Source of the DNA: Streptosporangium canum
GTDB lineage: Bacteria; Actinomycetota; Actinomycetes; Streptosporangiales; Streptosporangiaceae
Assembly (NCBI RefSeq): GCF_900113865.1
Contig: NZ_FOQY01000007.1
Span: 248,001 to 312,000 of the forward strand
Direction: 5' to 3'
Length of the DNA stretch: 64,000 bases
In this document: positions 1 to 8,473 of the stretch, one piece after another
Layout of the letters: every line of letters starts with the position of its first letter
How positions within the stretch are numbered: the first letter of the stretch is position 1
Program-made: the position numbers and the translations under genes
The notes under the pieces: generated by a model
Databases searched by the model: none
What the model was told of the DNA's origin: nothing
The model's input: the letters and a program-made list of their open reading frames with translations, nothing else

Positions 1-672
1 CTTGGAGTCGCACACGTCTTTGGAGTCGTTGGCGTGGATCAGCTTGAGCCGTCCCGGGGCGATCGCGTGCAGCGCGTCGAGGGTCTCCCCGACGCCCTCG
101 GCGGTCGACAGGTCGTGGCCGGCGGCGAAGGCGTGGCAGGTGTCCAGGCAGATCCCCGCCTTCGGGTGCCAGTCGAGAGCGGCGAGATAGGGCTCCAGGT
201 CCTGGACGGTCGCGCAGAGCATCGCGCCCTGCCCTGCCATCGGCTCCAGCAGCAGGTCCGGGCCGTCGTCGGGGATCTCCTCCAGGAGGGGGAGCAGGTG
301 CTCGTGCAACTGGCGCAGGGCGTCCTCCCGGGGCTGGCTCACCGCCGATCCCGTATGGATCACCATGCCCGCGGCGCCGATCGCGTGGGAGCGCAGCAGG
401 CCGTGCCGTACGGTGGCCACCGACTTCTCCAGCGTGTCGGCGCTGGGAGAGCCCATGTTGATGAGGTAGGGGGCGTGCACGAAGGAGAGCATGCCCGACT
501 CGACGAGCCTGGCGTCCTGGACGGGGTTGCCCGCGGCCAGGGACCAGCCCCGCGGGTTGCTGACGAACACCTGGATCATCTCGGCGCCGATGTCCGAGGC
601 GTACTGCAGGCCGCCCTTGGCCAGGCCGCCGGTGACGGACACCTGTCCGCCGATGAGGGAGAGAGAAGTCAT
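1..672 (-). CDS. nfo: Deoxyribonuclease IV (endonuclease IV), C-terminus missing
   Basis: Class II AP endonuclease that cleaves 5' of abasic sites in base excision repair; zinc TIM-barrel, cytoplasmic. The protein begins MTSLSLIGGQVSVTGGL, and 224 codons are present before the window edge. Family landmarks seen are FVHAPYLINM, VIHTGSA, LLLEPMAGQG, ICLDTCHAFAAGHD and LIHANDSKDVCDS, which hold metal ligands of the family. The family is usually about 280 residues, so about 55 are missing. The start at 672 is the only ATG ahead of the conserved N-terminus. A TAAACT box (687-682, minus) ends 9 bases before it, suggesting a very short or absent leader. It is divergent from the purine cluster and probably unrelated to it. 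Confidence 0.93.
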   Translation of the reverse strand, partial: MTSLSLIGGQVSVTGGLAKGGLQYASDIGAEMIQVFVSNPRGWSLAAGNPVQDARLVESGMLSFVHAPYLINMGSPSADTLEKSVATVRHGLLRSHAIGAAGMVIHTGSAVSQPREDALRQLHEHLLPLLEEIPDDGPDLLLEPMAGQGAMLCATVQDLEPYLAALDWHPKAGICLDTCHAFAAGHDLSTAEGVGETLDALHAIAPGRLKLIHANDSKDVCDSK

Positions 673-877
673 GATGCCGCCAGTTTAGGCGCTGGGGCCG
701 ACACTTCCCCGGCCATCGGGCCCGCGTCCCCTCCCGGCGATCCGCGGCGGCAGGCGCCCTGACCGGTCCACGGACCGGGCAGTTGGAGCATGACACGAAA
801 ACCCAGGGCAAACCTTTATTCCACTTGGGAGTTCTCGCTGCTGGACCCCGTACGGCGGCGGTGTGTGTACTGCTCAC

Positions 878-1474
878 ATGCCGAACGTGAATTCCGCAGC
901 ATCGGCGGCGGGGCTGGCCGGCTTCAACGCGCTCGGCGCCGCCGAGGCCGAGGCGGAGCTGCTGGCGTGCTGCGCCTGCCGGGCCTTCGCCCGCGCGGTG
1001 GCCGCGCGGCGCCCCTACCCCGACCTCGCCGGGCTGACCGAGGCCGCCGGCGCCGCCGTACGCGATCTGGCCTGGCCGGACGTCCAGGAGGCGCTGGCCG
1101 CGCATCCTCGGATCGGCGAGCCGCCCCGCGACGGCGGCCGGGCCGCGCCTCCGCCCCCGGCCGGAACCGGCGAGCCGCCCCGCGACGGCGGCCGGGCGGC
1201 GCGGGAGACGTCCTGGTCCCGGCAGGAGCAGTCCGGCGTGGACGCGGCCGGCCGGGCGGTGCTCGACGGGCTGGCCGAGGGCAACCGCGCCTACGAGGAG
1301 CGGTTCGGCCACGTCTACCTCGTCTGCGCCACCGGCATGACGGCCGAGGAGATGCTGAGCCGCCTGCGGGAACGGCTGCGCAACGACGACGCGGCCGAGC
1401 GCGACGTCGTCCGGGCCGAGCTGGCCCGCATCACCCGCCTGCGCGTGGCGAAACTGCTGGGAGACGCTCGATGA
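878..1474 (+). CDS. uraD: 2-oxo-4-hydroxy-4-carboxy-5-ureidoimidazoline (OHCU) decarboxylase
   Basis: Third step of uricolysis: decarboxylates OHCU to S-allantoin. Family signatures are FNALGAAEAEAELLACC near the N-terminus, HPRIG (holding the catalytic His) and SWSRQEQSGV (holding the catalytic Glu), then a helical C-terminus ending RVAKLLGDAR. The start at ATG 878 is uncertain because a GTG at 887 is also in frame and neither has a strong ribosome site. HPRIG and SWSRQEQ are separated by about 30 Pro/Gly/Arg-rich residues made by an in-frame duplication: a 29-base identical block occurs at 1115-1143 and 1169-1197. This loop is much longer than usual in the family. It is the first gene of the purine operon, with uraH about 80 bases downstream. 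Confidence 0.9.
   Translation: MPNVNSAASAAGLAGFNALGAAEAEAELLACCACRAFARAVAARRPYPDLAGLTEAAGAAVRDLAWPDVQEALAAHPRIGEPPRDGGRAAPPPPAGTGEPPRDGGRAARETSWSRQEQSGVDAAGRAVLDGLAEGNRAYEERFGHVYLVCATGMTAEEMLSRLRERLRNDDAAERDVVRAELARITRLRVAKLLGDAR
1115..1197 (+). repeat. In-frame direct duplication inside uraD
   Basis: Two identical 29-base copies (1115-1143 and 1169-1197) lie 54 bases apart, a multiple of three. Each encodes GEPPRDGGRA, and the copies are joined by a Pro-rich linker. The frame is kept. Confidence 0.85.
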
Positions 1475-1553
1475 GAGACGCGGGGACAGGCGCCGTGACG
1501 GCGCGGAGGCCGCAGGCGGGCGGGGCCGTCCGCACGAGGCGGAGGGATCTCGG

Positions 1554-1865
1554 ATGAGCCTGTCCACGCACGTCCTGGACGCCGCGCTGGGCAGGCCCGC
1601 GGCCGGCGTCGCCGTACGGCTGGAGCGGGCGGGCACGGTGCTCGCCGAGGGCGTCACCGACGCCGACGGCCGGATCGGGGGCTGGCAGTCCGGGGAGGGC
1701 GCGCACCGGCTGGTCTTCGACACCGGCGGCTACTTCGCCGCCCGCGCGGTGGACGCCTTCTACCCGGAGGTCTCGATCGACTTCACCGTCGGGGACCCGG
1801 ACGAGCACTACCACGTGCCCCTGCTGCTGAGCCCGTTCGCCTATTCGACGTACCGAGGGAGCTAG
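1554..1865 (+). CDS. uraH: 5-hydroxyisourate hydrolase (transthyretin-like)
   Basis: Second step of uricolysis: hydrolyses the uricase product 5-hydroxyisourate to OHCU. At 103 residues it has the size of the family. The N-terminal LSTHVLDAALGRPA holds the first active-site His, HYHVPLLLSPF the second, and the C-terminus ends in the diagnostic tetrapeptide YRGS. The start at ATG 1554 matches the conserved N-terminus. The 80 bases after uraD contain only a 28-codon ATG frame (1471-1557) with no recognisable product. Uricase follows after 2 bases, so the genes are cotranscribed. Confidence 0.95.
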   Translation: MSLSTHVLDAALGRPAAGVAVRLERAGTVLAEGVTDADGRIGGWQSGEGAHRLVFDTGGYFAARAVDAFYPEVSIDFTVGDPDEHYHVPLLLSPFAYSTYRGS

Positions 1866-1867
1866 GC

Positions 1868-2749
1868 ATGGCCGTCATTCTCGGCCCCAACCGCTACGGC
1901 AAGGCGGAGACCCGGGTGGTCCGCGTCGTCAGGGACGGCGGCGTCCACCACATCAAGGACGTCAACGTCAGCTCCGCGCTCTCGGGCGACATGGACGAGG
2001 CCCACCTGAGCGGTGACAACACCGCGATCCTGCCGACGGACACCCAGAAGAACACCGTCTACGCCTTCGCCCGGAAGTACGGCGTCGACCAGATCGAGGA
2101 CTTCGCGCTCCTGCTGGCCCGCCACTACGTCGGCTCCCAGCCGGCCGTCCACCACGCCCGGGTGGAGATCGAGGAGTACTTCTGGGACCGCATCCCCGCC
2201 CAGGGGCCGTCCGGCGAGCGGCACTCCTTCGTCCGCTCGGGCAGGGAGGTGCGCACCTGCGTCGTCCACCACGACCGGGACGGGACCACCACCGTGCTGT
2301 CCGGCCTGAAGGACCTGGTGGTGCTCAACTCGACCGGCTCGGAGTTCCACGGCTTCGCCGTGGACGAGTACACCACCCTCCAGCCCGTCACCGACCGCAT
2401 CCTGGCCACCGAGGTGTCGGCCGGGTGGCGGCACGTCTCCGACGGCTCCCCGTTCGGCAAGTCCTACAGTGAGGTACGGCGATGTCTTCTGGAGGCGTTC
2501 GCCGAGACCCACAGCCTGTCGTTGCAGCAGACGCTCTACGCGATGGGCAGGCGGGTGCTGGAGACCCGCGGCGAGATCTGCGAGGTGCGCCTGGCGATGC
2601 CGAACAAGCACCACTTCCCGGTGGACCTGACGCCGTTCGGGCTGGACAACCCGGACGAGGTCTTCTACGCCGCCGACCGTCCCTACGGGCTCATCGAGGG
2701 CGCCGTGCTCGACGACGACGCCCCCGCCGCCCGGTTCGCATGGGAATGA
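1868..2749 (+). CDS. uox: Urate oxidase (uricase)
   Basis: Cofactor-free uricase that oxidises urate with O2 to 5-hydroxyisourate and H2O2. The 293-residue length is usual, with two T-fold domains. MAVILGPNRYGKAETRV at the start carries the family Lys, and LPTDTQKNTVYAFAR places Thr57-Asp58 in the expected catalytic position. FHGFAVDEYTTL and the C-terminal FGLDNPDEVFYAADRPYG are also typical. It is encoded 2 bases after uraH, and its TGA (2747-2749) overlaps the next start. The symbol uox is generic; names such as uaz or pucL are used in other genera. Confidence 0.96.
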   Translation: MAVILGPNRYGKAETRVVRVVRDGGVHHIKDVNVSSALSGDMDEAHLSGDNTAILPTDTQKNTVYAFARKYGVDQIEDFALLLARHYVGSQPAVHHARVEIEEYFWDRIPAQGPSGERHSFVRSGREVRTCVVHHDRDGTTTVLSGLKDLVVLNSTGSEFHGFAVDEYTTLQPVTDRILATEVSAGWRHVSDGSPFGKSYSEVRRCLLEAFAETHSLSLQQTLYAMGRRVLETRGEICEVRLAMPNKHHFPVDLTPFGLDNPDEVFYAADRPYGLIEGAVLDDDAPAARFAWE

Positions 2750-3627
2750 GGATGGAATTCCTGCGACCCGCCACGTGGGCGGCGGCACTGGAGGCCAAGG
2801 CCGCCATGCCCGGCGCGGCGCCCATCCAGGGCGGCACCGACATGATGGTGGAGATCAACTTCGACGTCCACCGGCCCGACGCGCTGCTCGACCTGAACCG
2901 GGTCGCCGAGCTCACCCGGTGGACCACCGAGGAGGACGGCCGGCTCCGGGTCGGCGCGGGCGTGCCGTACACGCGGCTGATCGACGAACTCGGCGACCGG
3001 CTGCCGGGCCTGGCGCAGGCGGCGCGCACGGTCGGCTCCCCGCAGATCCGCAACCGCGGCACCGTGGGAGGCAACCTCGGCGCGGCCTCGCCCGCAGGCG
3101 ACAGCCACCCGCCGCTGCTGGCCGGGGACGCGGTCATCGAGGTCGAGTCCGCCGCCCGGGGCGTGCGGATGATCCCCGCCGCGGAGTTCTACCTCGGGGT
3201 CAAGCGGAGCGCCCTGCGGTCCGACGAGCTGATCCGGGCGTTCTGGATGAGCCCCGCGAGCGGCCCGCAGTACTTCTCCAAGGTCGGCACCCGCAACGCC
3301 ATGGTGATCGCGGTCTGCTCGTTCGCGATCGCGCTCCACCCCGGCGAGCGGAGGGTGGGCACCGGCATCGGCTCGGCCGCCCCGACCCCCCGCCGGGCCG
3401 TCGCGGCCGAGGAGTTCCTCGCCGCCGAACTCGACTGGGACGCCCGGCTGGACCCCGAGGTGCTCAGGCGCTTTGGCGAGCTGGCGTCGGAGGCGGCCTC
3501 ACCGATCGACGACGTCCGCGGCACCGCCGGCTACCGCGGGCACGCCATCGGCGTGATGGCGCGCCGCACCCTGACCTGGGCATGGAACGAGTTCCGGTCC
3601 GGGCACCCCGGAAGGAGGGCGGGCTGA
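2746..3627 (+). CDS. Xanthine dehydrogenase, FAD-binding subunit
   Basis: Medium FAD subunit of a three-subunit xanthine dehydrogenase of the molybdenum hydroxylase family, which oxidises hypoxanthine and xanthine to urate. N-terminal EFLRPATWAAALEAKA precedes the FAD-loop sequences PIQGGTDMMVEI and TVGGNLGAASPAGDSHPPLLA, and the CO-dehydrogenase flavoprotein C-terminal fold ends near the stop. Three in-frame ATGs (2740, 2746, 2752) compete. I chose 2746 because ATGA overlaps the uricase stop, but 2752 gives the most family-like N-terminus. Its own TGA overlaps the start of the 2Fe-2S subunit. Confidence 0.92.
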   Translation: MRMEFLRPATWAAALEAKAAMPGAAPIQGGTDMMVEINFDVHRPDALLDLNRVAELTRWTTEEDGRLRVGAGVPYTRLIDELGDRLPGLAQAARTVGSPQIRNRGTVGGNLGAASPAGDSHPPLLAGDAVIEVESAARGVRMIPAAEFYLGVKRSALRSDELIRAFWMSPASGPQYFSKVGTRNAMVIAVCSFAIALHPGERRVGTGIGSAAPTPRRAVAAEEFLAAELDWDARLDPEVLRRFGELASEAASPIDDVRGTAGYRGHAIGVMARRTLTWAWNEFRSGHPGRRAG

Positions 3628-4100
3628 TGCGTGTCAGCTTCACCGTCAACGGCCGTGCGGAGACGGCCGACGACGTCTGGGAGGGCGAGAGCCTGCTGTA
3701 CGTCCTGCGCGAGCGGATGGGCCTGCCCGGCTCCAAGAACGCCTGCGAGCAGGGCGAATGCGGCTCGTGCACGGTCTACCTCGACGGCGTCCCCGTCTGC
3801 GCCTGCCTGGTGGCGGCCGGTCAGGCCGAGGGGCGGGAGGTCCGCACGGTCGAGGGGCTCGCCGAGGGCGACCGGCTCGACCCGGTCCAGGAGGCCTTCG
3901 TCGAGTGCGGCGCCGTCCAGTGCGGCTTCTGCACCCCCGGCCTCGTCGTCCAGGCCCACGACCTGATCGAGCGGATCCCGCGGCCCTCCGACGCCGAGAT
4001 CCGCGAGGCCCTGGCGGGCAACCTGTGCCGGTGCACCGGCTACGAGAAGATCCTCGACGCCGTACGGCTCGCCGCGGCCCGGAAGGCGGCGGCCCGGTGA
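3627..4100 (+). CDS. Xanthine dehydrogenase, [2Fe-2S] subunit
   Basis: Small iron-sulfur subunit of 157 residues that passes electrons from the Mo site to FAD. The plant-ferredoxin-type cluster is CEQGECGSC with a later Cys at VPVCAC. The second, helical cluster is CGAVQCGFCTPG with CRCTGYE. All eight expected Cys are present. ATG 3627 overlaps the previous stop. The gene normally found next, the large molybdopterin-binding subunit that holds the active site, is not here. Only a 132-base spacer separates this gene from the amidohydrolase, so the large subunit must lie elsewhere or be missing. Confidence 0.95.
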   Translation: MRVSFTVNGRAETADDVWEGESLLYVLRERMGLPGSKNACEQGECGSCTVYLDGVPVCACLVAAGQAEGREVRTVEGLAEGDRLDPVQEAFVECGAVQCGFCTPGLVVQAHDLIERIPRPSDAEIREALAGNLCRCTGYEKILDAVRLAAARKAAAR

Positions 4101-4228
4101 ACGGGCGGGCCGAGGAGCGCGGCCCCGCGGGCGGGCGGGCCGTGCGACGCGGTGGCGGGAGCGGGTGGGGACGGGCGGCCGAGCGCGGCGGCGCGGGCCG
4201 GGGGCACCGCGGCGGGGAGCGGCGATGA
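4097..4228 (+). other. GC-rich spacer with a 43-codon overlapping frame
   Basis: A GTG at 4097 overlaps the stop of the 2Fe-2S subunit, and the frame it opens runs 43 codons to a TGA that overlaps the next ATG (4225). The predicted peptide is Gly/Arg-rich and resembles no part of a molybdopterin subunit. The double overlap is what a full gene here would show, so an internal deletion is possible. A chance open frame in very GC-rich DNA is equally possible. Confidence 0.4.
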
Positions 4229-5607
4229 GCGTTGTTCTGATGGAGAACGTCCACATCGCCCCGGTCGTGGGCCCGGAGATTCCCTCCGGTCACATCCACG
4301 TCGAGGGCGACAGGATCGTGGCGCTCGGTCCCGGGCCCGCCCCGGCCGTCCCGGGCGCCACCAGGATCGACGGCACGGGCTGCCTGGCCACCCCCGGCCT
4401 GGTCAACACCCACCACCACCTCTACCAGTGGGCCTCGCAGGGCCTGGCCCAGGACGCCACGCTCTTCGAGTGGCTGGTGGCGCTCTACCAGGTGTGGGCC
4501 GCCATGGACGCCGAGGTCGTCAAGGGCGCGGCCGGCGCGGGCCTGGGCTACCTGGCCCTGTCCGGCTGCAGCACCTCCAGCGACCACCACTACGTCTTCC
4601 CCAAGGGCCGCGGAGACCTGCTCGCCGCGGAGATCGAGGCGGCCCGGGACCTGGGCATCCGGTTCCATCCCGCCCGGGGGTCGATGGACCGGGGCGCCTC
4701 CCAGGGCGGCCTTCCGCCGGACGTCGTGGTCGAGAGGCTCGACGACATCCTCGCCGCGACGGCCGAGGCCGTCGACGCCTACCACGACCCGTCCTTCTCC
4801 TCGAAGCTGCGCGTCGCGGTCGCCCCGTGCTCGCCGTTCTCGGTCAGCGCGGACCTGATGACCGAGGCCGCCGCGCTGGCCAGGTCCAAGGGCGTGCGCC
4901 TGCACACCCATCTCGCCGAGACCCTCGACGAGGAGGAGCACTGCCTGGCCCAGGTGGGCCTGCGCCCGGTCGACTACATGGAGGAGCTCGGCTGGCTCGG
5001 CCCGGACGTGTGGTTCGCCCACGCCATCCACCTGAGCGACTCCGACATCGACGCGTTCGCCCGGACCGGGACCGGCTCCGCGCACTGCCCGAGCTCCAAC
5101 GGCCGCCTCGGCGCGGGCATCGCCCGGGTGTCGGAGATGCTCCGGCGCGGGGCGATCGTCGGCCTCGGGGTGGACGGCAGCGCCTCCGCCGAGCTGACCT
5201 CGCTGTCCGGGGAGATGCGCCAGGCCCTGCTGTTCCAGCGGGCCAGGTACGGGCCGGCCGCGCTCACCGCCCGGCAGGCCCTGGAGATCGCCACCCTCGG
5301 CGGGGCCCGGAACCTGGGCCGCGAGGCGGAGATCGGCTCCCTGGAACCGGGCAAGCTCGCCGACATCGCCCTGTGGCGGACCGACGGCGCCTTCGCCTCG
5401 GCCGTCACCGACCCGGTCTGCACCCTGGTCTTCGGCAGCCGCCAGCCGCCTCTGGCGCGCCTGCTGGTGGGCGGCGAGACGGTCGTCGAGGACGACGAGC
5501 TGCGCACGGTCGCCCAGGACGAGCTCGGCCGGGCGGGTGGCGAGGCCCACCGCCGTCTCATGCGCCTGGCCGGGGAGCGGGGCTTCGCCGCCGGCGGGCA
5601 GGTGTGA
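4225..5607 (+). CDS. Amidohydrolase, probable 8-oxoguanine deaminase
   Basis: A 460-residue TIM-barrel hydrolase of the TrzN/AtzA/guanine-deaminase superfamily. NTHHHLYQWASQGL carries the HxH metal pair, LHTHLAET and WFAHAIHL the further His ligands, and GLGVDGSAS the catalytic Asp. The segment LFEWLVALYQVWAAMD resembles the 8-oxoguanine deaminase branch, and its place in a urate pathway agrees, since the product would be urate. Guanine deaminase is the main alternative. The start at 4225 is preceded by GGGGAGCGGCG, a workable ribosome site. Confidence 0.85.
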   Translation: MSVVLMENVHIAPVVGPEIPSGHIHVEGDRIVALGPGPAPAVPGATRIDGTGCLATPGLVNTHHHLYQWASQGLAQDATLFEWLVALYQVWAAMDAEVVKGAAGAGLGYLALSGCSTSSDHHYVFPKGRGDLLAAEIEAARDLGIRFHPARGSMDRGASQGGLPPDVVVERLDDILAATAEAVDAYHDPSFSSKLRVAVAPCSPFSVSADLMTEAAALARSKGVRLHTHLAETLDEEEHCLAQVGLRPVDYMEELGWLGPDVWFAHAIHLSDSDIDAFARTGTGSAHCPSSNGRLGAGIARVSEMLRRGAIVGLGVDGSASAELTSLSGEMRQALLFQRARYGPAALTARQALEIATLGGARNLGREAEIGSLEPGKLADIALWRTDGAFASAVTDPVCTLVFGSRQPPLARLLVGGETVVEDDELRTVAQDELGRAGGEAHRRLMRLAGERGFAAGGQV

Positions 5608-5701
5608 TGATGGTCGTCCATCACCGGGTTCCGGAACGCGCTCATCCCGGCCCGCGCCGGGCGGGAGCGCGTGTCCGCCGATTCTCCATCAGGGAGCAGG
5701 G

Positions 5702-6991
5702 TTGTCTGAGTCTTCGGGACATGTCGTCATCGCCCCGGACAAGTTCAAGGGGTCGCTGACCGGAGCCGAGGTGGCCGCCCGCGTGGCGGCGGGGCTCGGC
5801 CCGGATGTCGTCACGGTCGCGCTGCCGGTGGCCGACGGCGGCGACGGCACCGTGGACGCGGTCGTGGCCTGTGGCTTCACCCGCGTCGAGGTCGAGGTCA
5901 CCGGTCCCACCGGGCAGCCGGTCCGCGCCGCCTACGCCTGGCGCGAGCCCGCCGCGGGGGGCGCGCGGCGCCCGGCCGGCCCGGGTTCCCCGGCAGACCT
6001 GGGTTCCCCGCCGTCCCCGGCCGGCTCGGGTTCCCCGACGTTCCCGGAGGGTCCGGGGTCTTCGCCGTCCCCGGCCGAGGTGCCGACGGCCGTCATCGAG
6101 CTCGCCGAGGCGTCCGGCCTGCGCCGCCTGCCCGGTGACCCGCAGGCCCTGACCGCGACCAGCTACGGCGCCGGCGAGCTGATCGCCCACGCCGTACGGC
6201 GCGGCGCCCGGCGGATCGTGCTCGGGCTCGGCGGCAGCGCCTGCACCGACGGCGGCGCCGGCATGATGCAGGCGCTGGGGGTCCGCTTCCTGGACGCCGG
6301 AGGGCAGGAGCTGCCGCGTGGCGGCGCCGCCCTGCGCGCCTTGGAAAAAATCGATAAATCCGGACTTATCGCGATCGATGGCGTCGAGTTCGTCGTCGCC
6401 AGTGACGTGGACAACCCCCTCCTGGGCCCGTACGGCGCCGCCGCCGTGTACGGCCCGCAGAAGGGCGCCGGACCCGAGGAGGTGAAGGTGCTCGAAGGGG
6501 CCCTGGCCAGGCTCGCCGCCGTCGCCGCGCACACCCACGGCCTGGCCGGCGCCATCGAGCACGACGGGATCGTCCGTCCCATGGGCGTGGCCGCCCAGCC
6601 GGGGGCGGGCGCCGCCGGGGGAGTGGGCTTCGCCGCCCTGGCCTTCCTGTCCGCCGAGGTCCGCCCCGGCATCGAATACCTGCTCGACCTGCTCGGCTTC
6701 CACGACCTGCTCGACGGCGCCCGCCTGGTCATCACCGGCGAGGGCTCGCTGGACGAGCAGACCCTGCACGGCAAGGCCCCCGCCGGGGTCGCGGCGGCCG
6801 CCGCCAAGGCGGGAGTCCCCGTCGTCGCGGTCTGCGGACGCCGCGCCCTCGGCGACGAGGAGCTGAACGCGGCGGGCATCACGGCCGCCTACGCGCTCAC
6901 CGACATCGAGCCCGACCCGGCCGTGTGCATGTCCGAGGCGGGCCCGCTGCTGGAGCGGCTCGCACGCGAGGTCGCGCGCGGACACCTTTGA
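5702..6991 (+). CDS. glxK: Glycerate kinase (GlxK/GarK type)
   Basis: ATP-dependent glycerate kinase, which fits disposal of the glyoxylate released by allantoin breakdown. IAPDKFKGSLTG opens the protein, followed by VADGGDGTVDAV, GLGGSACTDGGAGMMQALG, PGAGAAGGVGFA and ITGEGSLDEQTLHGKAP, all family signatures. I chose TTG 5702 because AGGGAGCAGG lies just upstream and the conserved N-terminus begins six residues later. Around residues 90-130 there is a Gly/Ser/Pro-rich insert with repeated GSP units that the family lacks. A short AT-rich patch with AAA and CTT codons lies at about 6343-6380. Confidence 0.9.
   Translation: MSESSGHVVIAPDKFKGSLTGAEVAARVAAGLGPDVVTVALPVADGGDGTVDAVVACGFTRVEVEVTGPTGQPVRAAYAWREPAAGGARRPAGPGSPADLGSPPSPAGSGSPTFPEGPGSSPSPAEVPTAVIELAEASGLRRLPGDPQALTATSYGAGELIAHAVRRGARRIVLGLGGSACTDGGAGMMQALGVRFLDAGGQELPRGGAALRALEKIDKSGLIAIDGVEFVVASDVDNPLLGPYGAAAVYGPQKGAGPEEVKVLEGALARLAAVAAHTHGLAGAIEHDGIVRPMGVAAQPGAGAAGGVGFAALAFLSAEVRPGIEYLLDLLGFHDLLDGARLVITGEGSLDEQTLHGKAPAGVAAAAAKAGVPVVAVCGRRALGDEELNAAGITAAYALTDIEPDPAVCMSEAGPLLERLAREVARGHL
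5975..6080 (+). repeat. GSP-type low-complexity expansion in glycerate kinase
   Basis: Degenerate units built on GGTTCCCCG recur at least three times and encode Gly-Ser-Pro-rich peptide between the AYAWRE segment and TAVIELAEASGL, which are close together in ordinary glycerate kinases. The frame is maintained. Confidence 0.7.
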
Positions 6992-7093
6992 CGAGGGTCC
7001 GGCCGCCGGACCGTTCACGCCGCACCGGGCGCGGACGGCCCGGCCGGCCGGGCACCGGGACGTCCGGCTGCCGGGCGGGGAGATCGAGAGGCG

Positions 7094-8473
7094 ATGAGCG
7101 TGCGGGCCGAAGACGTGGCGGACCTGGTCATCCGGTCCCGCAGGGCCGTGCTCCCGGAAGGGGAGGGCCCGGCGGCGGTGGCCGTACGGCGGGGCAGGAT
7201 CGCCGGCCTGCACCCCTACGACGCCGTCCTGGAGGCCGCCGAGCAGGTCGACCTCGGCGACACCGCGCTGCTGCCCGGCCTGGTGGACACCCACGTGCAC
7301 GTCAACGAGCCCGGACGGACGCACTGGGAGGGCTTCGCCTGCGCCACCCGGGCGGCCGCCGCGGGCGGTGTCACCACGATCGTGGACATGCCGCTCAACT
7401 CGCTGCCGCCGACGGTGAACGTGGCCGCGCTGACCGGCAAGCGGAGCGCCGCGGCCGGGCAGTGCCTGGTGGACGTGGGCTTCTGGGGCGGCGCGGTCCC
7501 CGGCAACGTCAAGGATCTGCGGCCGCTGCACGAGGCCGGGGTGCACGGTTTCAAATGCTTCCTGTCGCCGTCCGGCGTGGCGGAGTTCCCACCGCTGGAC
7601 GTGGACGGGCTGCGGGCGGCCATGGTGGAGATCGCCTCCTTCGACGGCCTGCTGATCGTCCACGCCGAGGATCCGGAGCTGCTGGCCGAACCGGCGGGCC
7701 CCGGCTACGCGGAGTTCCTCGACTCCCGTCCCGGCCGGTCGGAGCGCCGTGCGGTCGAACTGGTCGCCGCGCTGGCGGGGGAGACCGGTGTGCGGGCGCA
7801 CATCCTGCACGTGTCCTCCGCGCTCTGCCTGGAACCCTTGGCCAGAGCGCGGCGGGAGGGCGTCAGGATCACCGCCGAGACCTGCCCGCACTACCTGACG
7901 CTGACGGCCGAGGAGGTGCCGCGGGGCGCGACCGAGTTCAAGTGCTGCCCGCCGATCCGGACCTCCGCCAACCGCGAGCAGCTCTGGCAGGGGCTCGCCG
8001 ACGCCGTGCTGAGCTGCGTCGTCTCCGACCACTCACCCTCCACCCCGGACCTCAAGGTGCCCGACTTCGCCGCGGCCTGGGGCGGGATCTCCTCCCTCCA
8101 ACTGGGCCTGGCGGCCGTGTGGACCGAGGCCTCGCGGCGCGGGCACGGCCTCGGCCAGGTGGTCCGGTGGATGGCCGCCAACCCCGCGGCACTGGCCGGC
8201 CTGGACGGCAAGGGCGCCATCGCCGTGGGCAACGACGCCGACCTGGTCGCCTTCGACCCCGACGCCGGCCACACCGTGGACGCGGCAACCCTGCACCACA
8301 GGAACCCGGTCACGCCCTATCACGGCAGGACGCTGCGCGGCGTGGTCCGCGCGACCTGGCTGCGCGGCCGGGTCGTGGGCGACACCCCCGGCGGAGAGTT
8401 CCTGCGCCCCTCCCCGGCCGGGGCACGCTCTCCGGGACCGGAACGCGCCACAGAAGAGAGGCCCTCACCGTGA
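7094..8473 (+). CDS. allB: Allantoinase
   Basis: Hydrolyses allantoin to allantoate. A 459-residue cyclic amidohydrolase with [17 protein letters not shown] (metal HxH), [10 protein letters not shown] (carboxylated Lys), VHAEDP, HILHVSS and the catalytic Asp in VVSDHSPS. The ATG at 7094 follows GGGGAGATCGAGAGGCG, a good ribosome site. The last codons overlap the allantoicase start (GTGA), so the two are translationally coupled. About 100 bases without a visible gene or clear signal separate it from glycerate kinase. Confidence 0.95.
   Translation: MSVRAEDVADLVIRSRRAVLPEGEGPAAVAVRRGRIAGLHPYDAVLEAAEQVDLGDTALLPGLVDTHVHVNEPGRTHWEGFACATRAAAAGGVTTIVDMPLNSLPPTVNVAALTGKRSAAAGQCLVDVGFWGGAVPGNVKDLRPLHEAGVHGFKCFLSPSGVAEFPPLDVDGLRAAMVEIASFDGLLIVHAEDPELLAEPAGPGYAEFLDSRPGRSERRAVELVAALAGETGVRAHILHVSSALCLEPLARARREGVRITAETCPHYLTLTAEEVPRGATEFKCCPPIRTSANREQLWQGLADAVLSCVVSDHSPSTPDLKVPDFAAAWGGISSLQLGLAAVWTEASRRGHGLGQVVRWMAANPAALAGLDGKGAIAVGNDADLVAFDPDAGHTVDAATLHHRNPVTPYHGRTLRGVVRATWLRGRVVGDTPGGEFLRPSPAGARSPGPERATEERPSP

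Noticed and set aside
4097-4228. Remnant of the xanthine dehydrogenase molybdopterin subunit
   Set aside because: The 43 residues have no similarity to either end of that subunit, so it is kept as a spacer with an unusual layout.
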